A stretch of DNA of 64,000 nt from Chryseobacterium sp. StRB126. Its GTDB lineage: Bacteria; Bacteroidota; Bacteroidia; Flavobacteriales; Weeksellaceae. The stretch lies in the NCBI RefSeq assembly GCF_000829375.1, contig NZ_AP014624.1:3782001-3846000 (forward strand), written 5' to 3'. The translations under genes and the position numbers were made by a program. Below are positions 17,686-26,461 of this stretch, piece after piece (the first letter of the stretch is position 1; each line of letters starts with the position of its first letter). The notes under the pieces were generated by a model, which saw only the letters and a program-made list of their open reading frames with translations, did not search any database and had not been told where the DNA came from.

Positions 17686-17714
17686 AAATCCTGACGAGAG
17701 TTGGGATTTTTTTT
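17686..17714 (+). terminator. Hairpin terminator, copy 3
   Basis: AAATCCTGAC-GAGA-GTTGGGATT followed by eight T. It differs from copies 1 and 2 by one loop base. It follows the DUF3606 gene. Confidence 0.8.
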
Positions 17715-17751
17715 GTGGCAAAATTCTCTAGAAATACAGTAAAAATACTGA

Positions 17752-17781
17752 TTGAAAATTTTAAGAGGGTTTTTATTTTTG
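17752..17781 (+). promoter_or_regulatory. Promoter of the ABC-3C-like operon (TTG-N19-TATTTTTG)
   Basis: TTG at 17752-17754, a 19-bp spacer and TAttTTTG at 17774-17781, identical geometry to the promoter at 16278. About 140 bp separate the -7 box from the ATG at 17924, giving a long leader. Confidence 0.68.
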
Positions 17782-17923
17782 CTGTTTATGGGAAACCGTA
17801 ACGTAAATCATAAACAGATGAGTAGATTTGATAATGATCAGAATATTGTTAATGTCGTTTTATAAAAAACAATATAAAATTAAAAGACTTTTATAATCAT
17901 AAAAATTATTAAAATGAAAAATA

Positions 17924-19135
17924 ATGTGTGATAGAAACGCTACAGCTAGTTGGAGTGGCTATTCGCATCAAGGTCAGGTAGGGTTATTAGTTGCTCTGCG
18001 GACTATGCAAGAGTCGGGAATCAATCTAAATACACATTTTGTACAATTTGAAACACATGAAGATGTTGCAATTTACGAAGATATTCCTGGGGCTAATCCT
18101 CTTTACAAAACAGTTCATCAGGTTAAAGCATATTATTCTGATGGAAACCAAAATAAAAGTAAATATAATGCTGTATTAAATGAGGCTTTTGAAGATGGAA
18201 ATGATAAGTTTCTACATACAGCAGTAGAAATAAGTGATTGGGATACCTCTACCACGAGGAATACTAATAATGTCCGAAGATACGAATATACAACAACACA
18301 GTTCCACTGTGGAACCACTGAAATTGAAAATTTTATAAAAATAGAATTAAATAATATTCTCAATGAAAATGATGCCGTAATCTCTGAAGCTTATTGCAGG
18401 TTAACCTTTGAACTAGATCATCGTATTAGGTACGAGCATCAAAAAAAACATAAACATTTGTTTGATATCAAATTTTGTTTATCCGAAGTTAACGATCTAA
18501 TTAGGAGTAGGGAAACATTTGTACAAAAAGAGATTTTTGAGTGCAGGAAATTATTCTATGATACCTATGCACAAATATTAAAATCTGAAGATTTAGAACA
18601 AGCACGCATAGAATTTCTTGAAGAAAATATTTTCAAACAGATAAATACATTAAATGATACTAATTTTTTATCCTTTCTTCAAAGGTTAAATTTACATGAA
18701 ACTCCAGAAAGATTAAAGCATTCTCAGATCTATTATAATGGAAACGGATTAAAACAGGTATTCTTTAAAATGATTATAAATATTATTCACTCAGACCCTT
18801 CGCTAGTAGAAAATGCGGTAAAATATCATATAGAGAATGAACCAAGCAGGTATATTTTAACTGCAATTATTGAAGAAGAACAAGACCAGCTTGAAGTCAT
18901 CAAAAATATATTGATCAATATCGATTCCCAGAATCTATTGTGGGAAAATCACTCTTTAATTAATAAATATATTGAAGTTGATCTTGTTTCAAGAAATCCA
19001 AATATCAATAATATTCCTAATACTGAACAACAAATTGATGACAAGAAAAAATTTATGTCATTTACTAATAGCAAACTTATCAACAGAGAAAGCGCATTAA
19101 AAAAACTAAATTTAAATAATGGAGGAAATAATTAG
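17924..19135 (+). CDS. Putative ABC-3C effector with PD-(D/E)xK-like nuclease N-domain
   Basis: A 403-residue protein beginning with an ASWSGYSHQGQVGLLVAL helix. This is followed by FETHEDVAIYED and YKTVHQVKAY (Q66-V-K68), which fits the E...D...QxK core of restriction-endonuclease-like folds such as DUF4297-type domains. The C-terminal ~200 residues are helical with no known motif. This matches the position expected for an ABC-3C C-terminal docking domain. It overlaps the next gene by 17 bp. Family knowledge: such proteins act as effectors with an SMC-like ATPase and a middle component. The assignment rests on N-terminal motif and gene order. Confidence 0.62.
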   Translation: MCDRNATASWSGYSHQGQVGLLVALRTMQESGINLNTHFVQFETHEDVAIYEDIPGANPLYKTVHQVKAYYSDGNQNKSKYNAVLNEAFEDGNDKFLHTAVEISDWDTSTTRNTNNVRRYEYTTTQFHCGTTEIENFIKIELNNILNENDAVISEAYCRLTFELDHRIRYEHQKKHKHLFDIKFCLSEVNDLIRSRETFVQKEIFECRKLFYDTYAQILKSEDLEQARIEFLEENIFKQINTLNDTNFLSFLQRLNLHETPERLKHSQIYYNGNGLKQVFFKMIINIIHSDPSLVENAVKYHIENEPSRYILTAIIEEEQDQLEVIKNILINIDSQNLLWENHSLINKYIEVDLVSRNPNINNIPNTEQQIDDKKKFMSFTNSKLINRESALKKLNLNNGGNN

Positions 19136-19826
19136 CAAAATTTTAAATGAGTCCGGCTATACTATAGTAGAAAATGCAACACTTCAATGTTACACGAGAG
19201 AGGAAAAATCATACTTTTTTATAGTAAATATCTCAGAAGCAGATTTCATTAATTTAAAGAGTAAAGAATTAATTAAGGAGAACGAACAGTATAAAAGAGT
19301 TTTAGATGGCTTCACTACGATTGTAAATAATGGCGAACAAATTACAATAGAAAAAAATTCTTCTTTAATTGTACTAGTTAAATGTAATAATATAGAATCT
19401 ATTGAAGAGTTACAACAACAGATTCTTTTATTTGAGGAGGATGAATATTTTTTTAAAAAATATGTAGTACTTTATACTGACGCATCGATCATTCAACTTA
19501 CTGATTCCCCATTGATACCTTCATTAAGGAAGAAGGTTGGCAATATTGAGCTTTTTAATGTTTTTGCTTCAATTGGATATAAAACTGATATAGCTGAATA
19601 TGTTGTCATCATGGAGTTATTTATAAAACTTCCATTTTTAAGTCTTGCTGAAGATAGAGAAGGATTTACAGCACTCAGTGAGAAAATCACAAATACACTT
19701 GATTATGATATACCTCTTTATACAACTTTACTTAGTAAGACAAATGAAATAAAAAAACTCGATTTTAGTAGGGTTGAGGATGAAACTGAAATAAATGACC
19801 TTTTAAGTTTTTTTCCCAATGATTAA
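19119..19826 (+). CDS. Putative ABC-3C middle component
   Basis: A 235-residue protein of alternating beta/alpha character without catalytic motifs. It begins with an acidic helix, then a YFFIVNIS strand, and has a central KKYVVLYTD strand. Its position between the nuclease-like gene (17-bp overlap) and the SMC-like ATPase gene (8-bp overlap), together with its size, agrees with middle component type 1 proteins of ABC-three-component systems. It would bridge the ATPase and the effector. Direct sequence support is modest. Confidence 0.55.
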   Translation: MEEIISKILNESGYTIVENATLQCYTREEKSYFFIVNISEADFINLKSKELIKENEQYKRVLDGFTTIVNNGEQITIEKNSSLIVLVKCNNIESIEELQQQILLFEEDEYFFKKYVVLYTDASIIQLTDSPLIPSLRKKVGNIELFNVFASIGYKTDIAEYVVIMELFIKLPFLSLAEDREGFTALSEKITNTLDYDIPLYTTLLSKTNEIKKLDFSRVEDETEINDLLSFFPND

Positions 19827-22197
19827 ATTAAAAAAAATATCCCTTCAGAATTTTAAAGGAATTAAGTCCAAAACAATTTTTGATTTCAATGATTCAAACG
19901 TACAGGTAAACATTCTTTCAGGTCCAAATGGGTTTGGAAAAACAACTATTTTTGATGTTATCGAAATCTGTCTTACAGGTGAATTTAAAAGAATAAATTT
20001 GTTTGAGAATGTTCAAAAGAAAACTAACAATAAGAATAAGCCTTTTTTTCAAAATACTGATAACGAAGATGTTATTCTTAAGTTATGGCTTCATGATTCG
20101 ACATCGAATACCGAATATATTATTATAAAATTTTATGATGATGATGAATCACCCACAAAAAAAGTTTTTGGAAGAGATTTTATCCCCGGAGATGCAGGAA
20201 ATATTTTTACGACATTTCTCTCCACAAACCCAACTCATTTTTCTGAAGATGATTTTTCAGAACTTTCACCTACTCAACAGGATCAAATTAATGCTATAAT
20301 TTACGGCGCAGATTCGAGAGTTGATTTATCATCAGTATACTATCTGTTTAATTACATTCAACAGGAAGATAGTATTTATTTTTTGCGTAAAAATGAAGAT
20401 GACAAAGGAGCTTCATTAGGCTTTCTTTTTAACATCGAAAAGGAAGAAGGTGAAAAACAAAAACTTCAGGAATTGAAAGATACCTTGACGAGACAACAAA
20501 CAGGAATTGATGAACAAATAAATCAACTACGAGATTCCTTACAAGATTCGGAAACAGGAGAGTATAAAAAATTACTTCAGGAAAAAGATTTTGATTTTGA
20601 TTTGGAGTTACCGTTTAGAAATTTAGACTCAGCTAAGGAACAACTTAATTATTACCAAGATTTACTTTCTAAATTATTACTTCTTCGAAATAACTTTTCC
20701 CCTGATGAGTACGAAAAGTCAGTAAGATATCATAAACTGAATAACGAAGTACTTGCTAATGAGCAAATATTAAAAGCAATATTAATAAAGCCCATTTATA
20801 GTACTGAATTGGTGGAAACCCTAGAAACAATCAATTCAAAATTAGCAAAGGCTAGAGAATTTTTAGAAACTAGCAATACTACATTTATCAAAAAAGAATA
20901 TTTTGATTTGTTTTTACCTGAAAATCAAGAATATTCCGATTATCTTGTTTTTGAGAATAGTATAAAAGACATAAACAGAGATTTGGGGGATATTGGTAGA
21001 ATTATTTCAGAAATAAATTCTGATCGAAATAAAATTCTTGAAGAGTTTAATAAAATAAAACATACTGATCACATTATTGAAACAAACTGTCCTCTATGTG
21101 ATTCAAGTTTTGATTCGTTTGAATCTTTAGAATCTGCAATACAGTCTAAAACTTTTTCATTAGAATTATATAATGCTCAAAAACTGCAACAAAAAACAGA
21201 ATTAGAAGAAAGCTTGAAAGCGGTACATGCTAAAATAGCAGATTCAGCAAAATTATTTATATCTAACAACAAAGTTACAGAGCAAACTGTTATTGCTCTT
21301 TTCAGAGGATTTACTAATTTAAGGGATTTAACGGATCAAATTTTTGAAAGCTATCCTATCTTAAATAGTGAATTACTGAATGAAATAAACTTCCTTCAGC
21401 CACCAACTACTTTAGCTGAAATTGTCGAAAAACAAGCTTTACTTAAATTTTTTTTAGAGCAAACTCTTTTAGCAGAATTAGTGTATAATGAATTATTAAT
21501 AGAAAATAAACATTTATATATCCAATATTTTGACGCAGATAAAGAAAAATTTTCAATTATAACAAATGAAATGATTCTTGAAAAAGCAATATATTTATCG
21601 GGATCCTATGCTTTAATGGTAAATACAAGACTTACTTTCCTACAGACAAGGCTGGATAAACTATCAGAGTTGTTAAATAAAATTCATCGTATTTATAATA
21701 AAATACATAAAACTATCCAAGACCATAAAGCTGAAATGATTGAAAGAATAAAAGTTCCCTTCTATATTTATTCTGGAAAAATTCTTCAGAGTTACCAACA
21801 GGGGCTAGGTATATTTGTCGAGATACATTCAACAGGTCAAAGTAACAATGTTAGATTTAAGACAGGAAATTATTCAGATCATGACATAGTATATCATCTC
21901 AGTTCTGGCCAAATGGCAGTTGTATCATTAGCATTTTGTTTATCACTAAATAAAGTGTACAATACTAATGATAATTTTAAATTTTTATCTATTGACGATC
22001 CGGTTCAAACAATGGATGATTTAAATATTCACACTTTCATTGAACTTGTAAGAAATGATTTCATAGACTACCAAATTCTACTATCTACACATGATGACTT
22101 TACCTCAAGATATATAAAATATAAATTCGATAAATTTAACATGAGTACTGACATTAAAAACATTCAACAAATTGTATTAGAATCATCTATTAATTAA
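19819..22197 (+). CDS. SMC/Rad50-like ABC ATPase (ABC-3C sensor)
   Basis: A 792-residue protein. It has Walker A GPNGFGKT at 35-42, an N-terminal lobe to about 210, and a long coiled coil interrupted by a CPLC zinc-hook-like motif (C424, C427). A second coil and C-terminal lobe follow, with the SSGQ signature at 695-698, Walker B FLSIDD (D726, D727) and H-loop H758. All motifs of an active SMC/Rad50-type ATPase are present. It is the last gene of the three-gene overlapping operon. Presumably it senses foreign DNA or nucleoprotein structures and licenses the effector. Confidence 0.85.
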   Translation: MIKLKKISLQNFKGIKSKTIFDFNDSNVQVNILSGPNGFGKTTIFDVIEICLTGEFKRINLFENVQKKTNNKNKPFFQNTDNEDVILKLWLHDSTSNTEYIIIKFYDDDESPTKKVFGRDFIPGDAGNIFTTFLSTNPTHFSEDDFSELSPTQQDQINAIIYGADSRVDLSSVYYLFNYIQQEDSIYFLRKNEDDKGASLGFLFNIEKEEGEKQKLQELKDTLTRQQTGIDEQINQLRDSLQDSETGEYKKLLQEKDFDFDLELPFRNLDSAKEQLNYYQDLLSKLLLLRNNFSPDEYEKSVRYHKLNNEVLANEQILKAILIKPIYSTELVETLETINSKLAKAREFLETSNTTFIKKEYFDLFLPENQEYSDYLVFENSIKDINRDLGDIGRIISEINSDRNKILEEFNKIKHTDHIIETNCPLCDSSFDSFESLESAIQSKTFSLELYNAQKLQQKTELEESLKAVHAKIADSAKLFISNNKVTEQTVIALFRGFTNLRDLTDQIFESYPILNSELLNEINFLQPPTTLAEIVEKQALLKFFLEQTLLAELVYNELLIENKHLYIQYFDADKEKFSIITNEMILEKAIYLSGSYALMVNTRLTFLQTRLDKLSELLNKIHRIYNKIHKTIQDHKAEMIERIKVPFYIYSGKILQSYQQGLGIFVEIHSTGQSNNVRFKTGNYSDHDIVYHLSSGQMAVVSLAFCLSLNKVYNTNDNFKFLSIDDPVQTMDDLNIHTFIELVRNDFIDYQILLSTHDDFTSRYIKYKFDKFNMSTDIKNIQQIVLESSIN

Positions 22198-22251
22198 TAA
22201 TTACAATAACAAATAGATCAAAAATTAGAAAATTCATCAATTGAATCCAAT

Positions 22252-22343
22252 CCTAGCTCTCCGAATTCTCCCAACTTTCAAGCAAGTTTAAAAGGAAATA
22301 ATCTTATGTACCAGCTCAAAGTCGGGAGATTTTGCGCAGCAGG
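22252..22343 (+). repeat. Dispersed hairpin repeat R1, copy 2
   Basis: Begins CCTAGCTCTCCGAA and ends GGGAGATTTTGCGCAGCAG. Same orientation as copy 1. It begins 55 bp after the last gene of the ABC-3C operon, so copies 1 and 2 bracket the island. Confidence 0.8.
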
Positions 22344-22435
22344 TAATAGATCTAATTTATTTTTGACTACTGACACACTGCTGTCACGTTGCTGCTGTAA
22401 GTTTGCATCATTAATTAATCTTTAAAAGAATAAAA

Positions 22436-23398
22436 ATGACAAACGAAATTAATTCAGTGCTTCACTCAACCCATTTTCCCAACCCCACTCTTATTTCAGT
22501 CAATGGTGTGGAACTGGAAGTCTTTGAAGCAGGTAAACAGAATACTGGAAAACCTATTGTACTCTGCCACGGCTTTCCGGAACATGCTTTTTCCTGGCGT
22601 CATCAGGTGTCAGGATTGGTTGCAGCTGGGTATCATGTGATCATTCCCAATCAGAGAGGTTATGGCAACTCTTCCAGCCCGACCGAAGTCACTGAATATG
22701 ATATTGTACACTTGACAGGTGACCTGGTCGCACTACTCGATTACTTTGGATATGAAGATGCCACTTTTGTTGGTCACGATTGGGGAGCCAATGTTGTTTG
22801 GAGCCTGGCACTATTGCATCCTAAGCGGGTAAATAAAATAATAAATTTGGCTTTGCCTTATCAAGAGCGCGGAGAACAACCATGGATTGAGTTGATGGAA
22901 GCCATATTTGGAGGAGACTTTTATTTTGTTCACTTCAATCGACAAGCAGGAGTAGCAGATACTATAATGAATGAAAACACCGCTCAGTTCCTCCGTAATA
23001 TATTCCGCAAAAATGTACCTCTAACACCGCCAGAGCCCGGAATGCTAATGATCAATCTTGCAAGAGCAGAAAATCCACTGGGGGAACCCCTAATGGAAGA
23101 CAACGAACTATCCGTATTTGTTTCTGCTTTCGAATCATCAGGGTTTACAGGAAGTATAAATTGGTACAGAAACCTTGATAGAAACTGGCACTTAATAGCG
23201 GATGTACCCCCAATCATTCATCAACCGACCCTGATGATATATGGTGAACAGGACACGATTCCCAAATCCGAAAACCTAAAAAATATTGTTCCTAATCTGG
23301 ATATTGTGAGTCTGGATTGTGGCCATTGGATTCAACAAGAAAAGCCAGAAGAAACTACCCAAGCAATTTTAAAATGGTTAGAACAACAGAATGCTTAG
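22436..23398 (+). CDS. Alpha/beta hydrolase, epoxide-hydrolase type
   Basis: A 320-residue cytoplasmic protein (no signal). The oxyanion-hole motif HGFPEH is at 45-50, the nucleophile elbow GHDWG has D115 as nucleophile, and the catalytic base is H297 in CGHW. Asp rather than Ser as nucleophile, with the HGFP motif, marks the epoxide hydrolase/haloalkane dehalogenase branch; the former is likelier. Length is normal. The ATG of the following truncated serine hydrolase overlaps its 3' end by 8 bp. Confidence 0.82.
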   Translation: MTNEINSVLHSTHFPNPTLISVNGVELEVFEAGKQNTGKPIVLCHGFPEHAFSWRHQVSGLVAAGYHVIIPNQRGYGNSSSPTEVTEYDIVHLTGDLVALLDYFGYEDATFVGHDWGANVVWSLALLHPKRVNKIINLALPYQERGEQPWIELMEAIFGGDFYFVHFNRQAGVADTIMNENTAQFLRNIFRKNVPLTPPEPGMLMINLARAENPLGEPLMEDNELSVFVSAFESSGFTGSINWYRNLDRNWHLIADVPPIIHQPTLMIYGEQDTIPKSENLKNIVPNLDIVSLDCGHWIQQEKPEETTQAILKWLEQQNA

Positions 23399-23567
23399 AA
23401 ATATAGTGTCCTCAAAGCCAAACAGGTTGGAACAATGGTTGGAAAATGCTCTTCAGTTATTAGAGGACAAAAGATTTCATTCTGTTTCTATTGCAGTGCT
23501 TAAAGATGGAACATCCACCATCAAACATTTTGGAGAATTAACCATTCGAAAAGGAAACAAACCCTAG
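23391..23567 (+). pseudogene. 5' fragment of a beta-lactamase-family serine hydrolase, cut at an R1 repeat
   Basis: 58 codons from ATG 23391. The peptide contains FHSVSIAVLKDG followed by a KHFGEL strand, which is the pattern just before the SxxK motif in beta-lactamase-like hydrolases. Sequence similarity to coding DNA stops where the R1 repeat starts; the TAG stop (23565-23567) is part of the repeat. No downstream part of the gene is found. The gene was therefore broken by repeat insertion or by recombination. Confidence 0.72.
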
Positions 23568-23656
23568 CTCTCCGAAGTCTCCTGACTTTGGAGCAAGTTT
23601 AAAAGCAATTGATTTTATTTTACGAGCTCAAAGTCGGGAGACTTTGTGCAGCAGAG
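23563..23656 (+). repeat. Dispersed hairpin repeat R1, copy 3
   Basis: Begins CCTAGCTCTCCGAAGTCTCC and ends CGGGAGACTTTGTGCAGCAG. Same orientation as copies 1 and 2. The stem is nearly complete in this copy (AGTCTCCTGACTTTGGAGC against GCTCAAAGTCGGGAGACT). Confidence 0.82.
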
Positions 23657-23810
23657 CCTTCTTAGTTTTAAGGATTTTATTGATTAAAAAGATGATGGGC
23701 TAATGACGTATTTTTCTGATGCAAAGATTTCATTTCTGAAACCGCTGATTTTTAGAGGGCAAAGGTAGAATCAACAACGTTGATTCGTTGAACCGTATGG
23801 ATAATCATAC

Positions 23811-23925
23811 TGCTTCCTCAAATTTTACGGCAACGTCAGAAATTGTAGCTCCGATGGTAATTTTCAGTCTCTCTCTTCCAGCTTCCAGCCTACTATCCTT
23901 AATTTTATGATCCCGAACTCGGGTA
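23811..23925 (+). repeat. Dispersed repeat R2, copy A
   Basis: A ~115-bp segment (TTTTACGGCAACGTCAGAAA near its start, ATGATCCCGAACTCGGG at its end) that matches the reverse complement of 52199-52315 with few differences. Non-coding in both places. Confidence 0.82.
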
Positions 23926-23933
23926 AAATAAAG

Positions 23934-23965
23934 AAAACTCCATTGTTTTTATGGAGTTTTTTCTT
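23934..23965 (-). terminator. Terminator of the levan operon
   Basis: Hairpin AAAACTCCAT (23934-23943) pairing with ATGGAGTTTT (23951-23960), with T-rich tracts on both strands. It lies 33 bp beyond the fructokinase stop codon. Confidence 0.8.
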
Positions 23966-23997
23966 TATTATCGGGAATATTGGAGATTATTATTAAA

Positions 23998-24909
23998 TCA
24001 ATAAGCGTTCTGTTTCAGAAATGTCTCTATTTCAGAACTTTCTAATTTAGGATTTGCACCGGAATAGCTCGCTACCAAAGCACCCACGGCACTTGCAAAG
24101 TTTAAGGCCTCATCCGGATTTTGATCTGAAAGCAGTTTCGCAATCAGGCTGGCTAAAAAAGAATCTCCTGCTCCCACTGTATCTGCTACTTTCACAGGAT
24201 AACCTTCGTGTCTGTACAACTGATCATTCCACAGCAGGATAGAACCATGTTTTCCTAGAGTTACACAGATTGCAGGCGTGCTTGTCTTTTCTGATATAAA
24301 TTTGATGTTTGATTCCAGATTCTCAGATTCAAATCCCATTCCGGCAGCAATTTCCAGTATTTCCTCATCATTAAATTTGATAAAGTCTGCCCTGCTCATA
24401 AGCTTTTCCAGAAGCTGAATACTATAAAAGGGTTTTCTTAAATTCACATCGAAAACTTTAAACATTTTATTGTTGGAATCTAACAGGGAGAAAAGCGTCT
24501 TTTGGGAAACCTCATTTCTGCAGGCAAGACTTCCATAGAAGAATACATCGGTCTCTTTTACGATATCCATTATTTTTTCATCAACACTGATAAAATCCCA
24601 CGCAGAAGGAAACCTGATCTCGTAGGTTGCAGAGCCACGTTCATTTAAGGAAACCTGAACAATTCCTGTCTCGTATTCCGGAGAAACAATGATTCCGGCG
24701 GTTTCAAGAGCATTTTCTTTGGTGTAATCCAGAATTATCTTTCCGTCTTCATCATTTCCTACGGCACTGATCATTGTCACGGGAAAGCCATACGAAGCTG
24801 TTCTGAGAGCCAGATTGAGAGGGGCACCGCCAATTTTTTTCTCTTCTCCAAAAACATCGAAAAGAACTTCTCCAAAACTTATTACATTAATTTTCTTATT
24901 GATAAACAT
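23998..24909 (-). CDS. Fructokinase, PfkB family
   Basis: A 303-residue ribokinase-fold sugar kinase. It has an N-terminal GG-APLN substrate-binding motif (27-33) and a DTVGAGDSF signature with catalytic base D249. Being the last gene of a levan/fructan locus, it most likely phosphorylates released fructose to fructose 6-phosphate in the cytoplasm. Its start overlaps the stop of the upstream GH32 gene (TAATG), indicating coupling. Confidence 0.88.
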   Translation of the reverse strand: MFINKKINVISFGEVLFDVFGEEKKIGGAPLNLALRTASYGFPVTMISAVGNDEDGKIILDYTKENALETAGIIVSPEYETGIVQVSLNERGSATYEIRFPSAWDFISVDEKIMDIVKETDVFFYGSLACRNEVSQKTLFSLLDSNNKMFKVFDVNLRKPFYSIQLLEKLMSRADFIKFNDEEILEIAAGMGFESENLESNIKFISEKTSTPAICVTLGKHGSILLWNDQLYRHEGYPVKVADTVGAGDSFLASLIAKLLSDQNPDEALNFASAVGALVASYSGANPKLESSEIETFLKQNAY

Positions 24910-26450
24910 TAATTGGGATTTTTGATATTGATATTACTGAATGAACTCTCTGAAGAACTAAAAATACTCCATTTTTTATTAACTATAGTATAAATTCTGT
25001 TGGTAAAAGCGATCTTATCATTAATATAGATCACACAAACATCATTGCTTATGGAAGCCGTTACAGTATAGGATGTTCCTGAAACCGAACTTAACGAATA
25101 AGAATTCATAAGATCTTCCGAACCGGAATTCATGACATACGCTGCCATTCTGTTATTTCCAGGTTCAACTGCAATCTTAACTCCGCTTTCGGCATTGGTA
25201 TCGTGTGCCAGAATCATTCCTGCTTTTCCGGCAGATGCATTCAAGGTAAAGGTAATCTGATTGGCCTTCTGAAGTTTTGAAAAAGTAACCTGAGAATTAG
25301 CAGATAAAGTAAAGCTACTTCCATTCTGAGATGCATTTCCTGTGATTCTATCAACAGCCAGCACAGCATTCTGACCAAATACAGAGGGTAATCCTGAAAC
25401 CGGTTTCACAGCCAGCGTTCCGTCTGAATTCTGAACCAGCCTGTGCGTAACAATATTTCCTGCCCAGTCTTTTCCACCGGTATTATTTTCAGGAGTTTTT
25501 CTTGCTGTCCATCCTACCAGATAACGGTTTGTATTATCCGAAACCGTTTTGGCAGCATACAGATAAGAGCCGTCAAGACGGTCATTCTGAGGTGTAGTCC
25601 AGGGTCCGTTTGGTGAAGTCGAAATGCGGTAATGCGTTCCGGGATTGCTGCTCCAGTTTTCAGAAAAAACAAGATACCAATAATTGTCCATTTTGAAAAG
25701 ATCCGGACATTCCAGCATTATATAATTTTCTGAAGAACTGGTCGTATAAATCGGATTTTCTACAGTCCAGTTTCCTGTTGACGGATTGGTGGTGGTAAAT
25801 TTCAGTACGACCGCTTTCCTGTCAGAAGTCTGAGCAGAAACCAGCATCCAGTATTTTCCGTCTTCAGAATTAAAGAAAACGTGCGGATCACGGAATTCAT
25901 AATCATAATATCCTGCCGGAGCAGTGATTTTAAAATTCCTGATCTTCGTCCAGTTTTTCATATCCGTACTTGTTGCCAGCAGAACACTCTCCCGGGGATT
26001 GCCTGAAAGAAACGAAGCGGCTTCATTATGACCGGTATAATAGTAATAATAAGTATTTCCCGCCTTTACAAGGCTTCCTGTTCCTACTCCAAAATCAGCT
26101 TCTGATGACGTTCCGTAAGGAATCTGTCTTCCCTGATACGTAAAATCCGTAAAATTACTGGTCTCAAAGCTATGAATATCGTGGAATCCTTCTCCTGCGG
26201 GTTTTGTTTTCGCATCATGGAGAAAGAAAAGATGGAACTTTCCGTTTTCATAATAAGGCATTACATCGCCTGCATACCCTTCTGTATAATAAGGATTGCT
26301 CTCTCCCATCCACTGGTTCGGTGGCTGAGGAAAGATATTGGTTTTGCTGTAAATATCTTCCGGATTAACCTCCGTATCCGAATCGTGATTCTGACAGGAG
26401 AATGTAGCCAGCGCAAGTATGGCTGCTGCATATATTTTTTTAATTGACAT
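24909..26450 (-). CDS. GH32 family surface lipoprotein (probable levanase)
   Basis: A 513-residue protein with a lipoprotein signal (lipid-attachment Cys19 in FSCQ). The five-bladed GH32 domain has its nucleophile region at D62 (YAGDVMPYY in place of the usual WMNDPNG), the FRDP motif with D188, and the ECPD motif with acid/base E247. A C-terminal beta-sandwich is present. Surface lipoprotein GH32 enzymes in levan loci of Bacteroides act as endo-levanases that create oligosaccharides for SusC/D import; the same role is inferred here. Confidence 0.85.
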   Translation of the reverse strand: MSIKKIYAAAILALATFSCQNHDSDTEVNPEDIYSKTNIFPQPPNQWMGESNPYYTEGYAGDVMPYYENGKFHLFFLHDAKTKPAGEGFHDIHSFETSNFTDFTYQGRQIPYGTSSEADFGVGTGSLVKAGNTYYYYYTGHNEAASFLSGNPRESVLLATSTDMKNWTKIRNFKITAPAGYYDYEFRDPHVFFNSEDGKYWMLVSAQTSDRKAVVLKFTTTNPSTGNWTVENPIYTTSSSENYIMLECPDLFKMDNYWYLVFSENWSSNPGTHYRISTSPNGPWTTPQNDRLDGSYLYAAKTVSDNTNRYLVGWTARKTPENNTGGKDWAGNIVTHRLVQNSDGTLAVKPVSGLPSVFGQNAVLAVDRITGNASQNGSSFTLSANSQVTFSKLQKANQITFTLNASAGKAGMILAHDTNAESGVKIAVEPGNNRMAAYVMNSGSEDLMNSYSLSSVSGTSYTVTASISNDVCVIYINDKIAFTNRIYTIVNKKWSIFSSSESSFSNINIKNPN

Positions 26451-26461
26451 GGGTTCTGATA

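Noticed and set aside
17449..17721. Minus-strand 90-codon ORF opposite the DUF3606 gene
   Set aside because: It is antisense to a good DUF3606 match and reads through two terminator-like sequences.
15018..23656. CRISPR array suggested by several similar repeats
   Set aside because: Three long hairpin repeats kilobases apart, with genes between, are not an array; no short regularly spaced repeats were found in the window.
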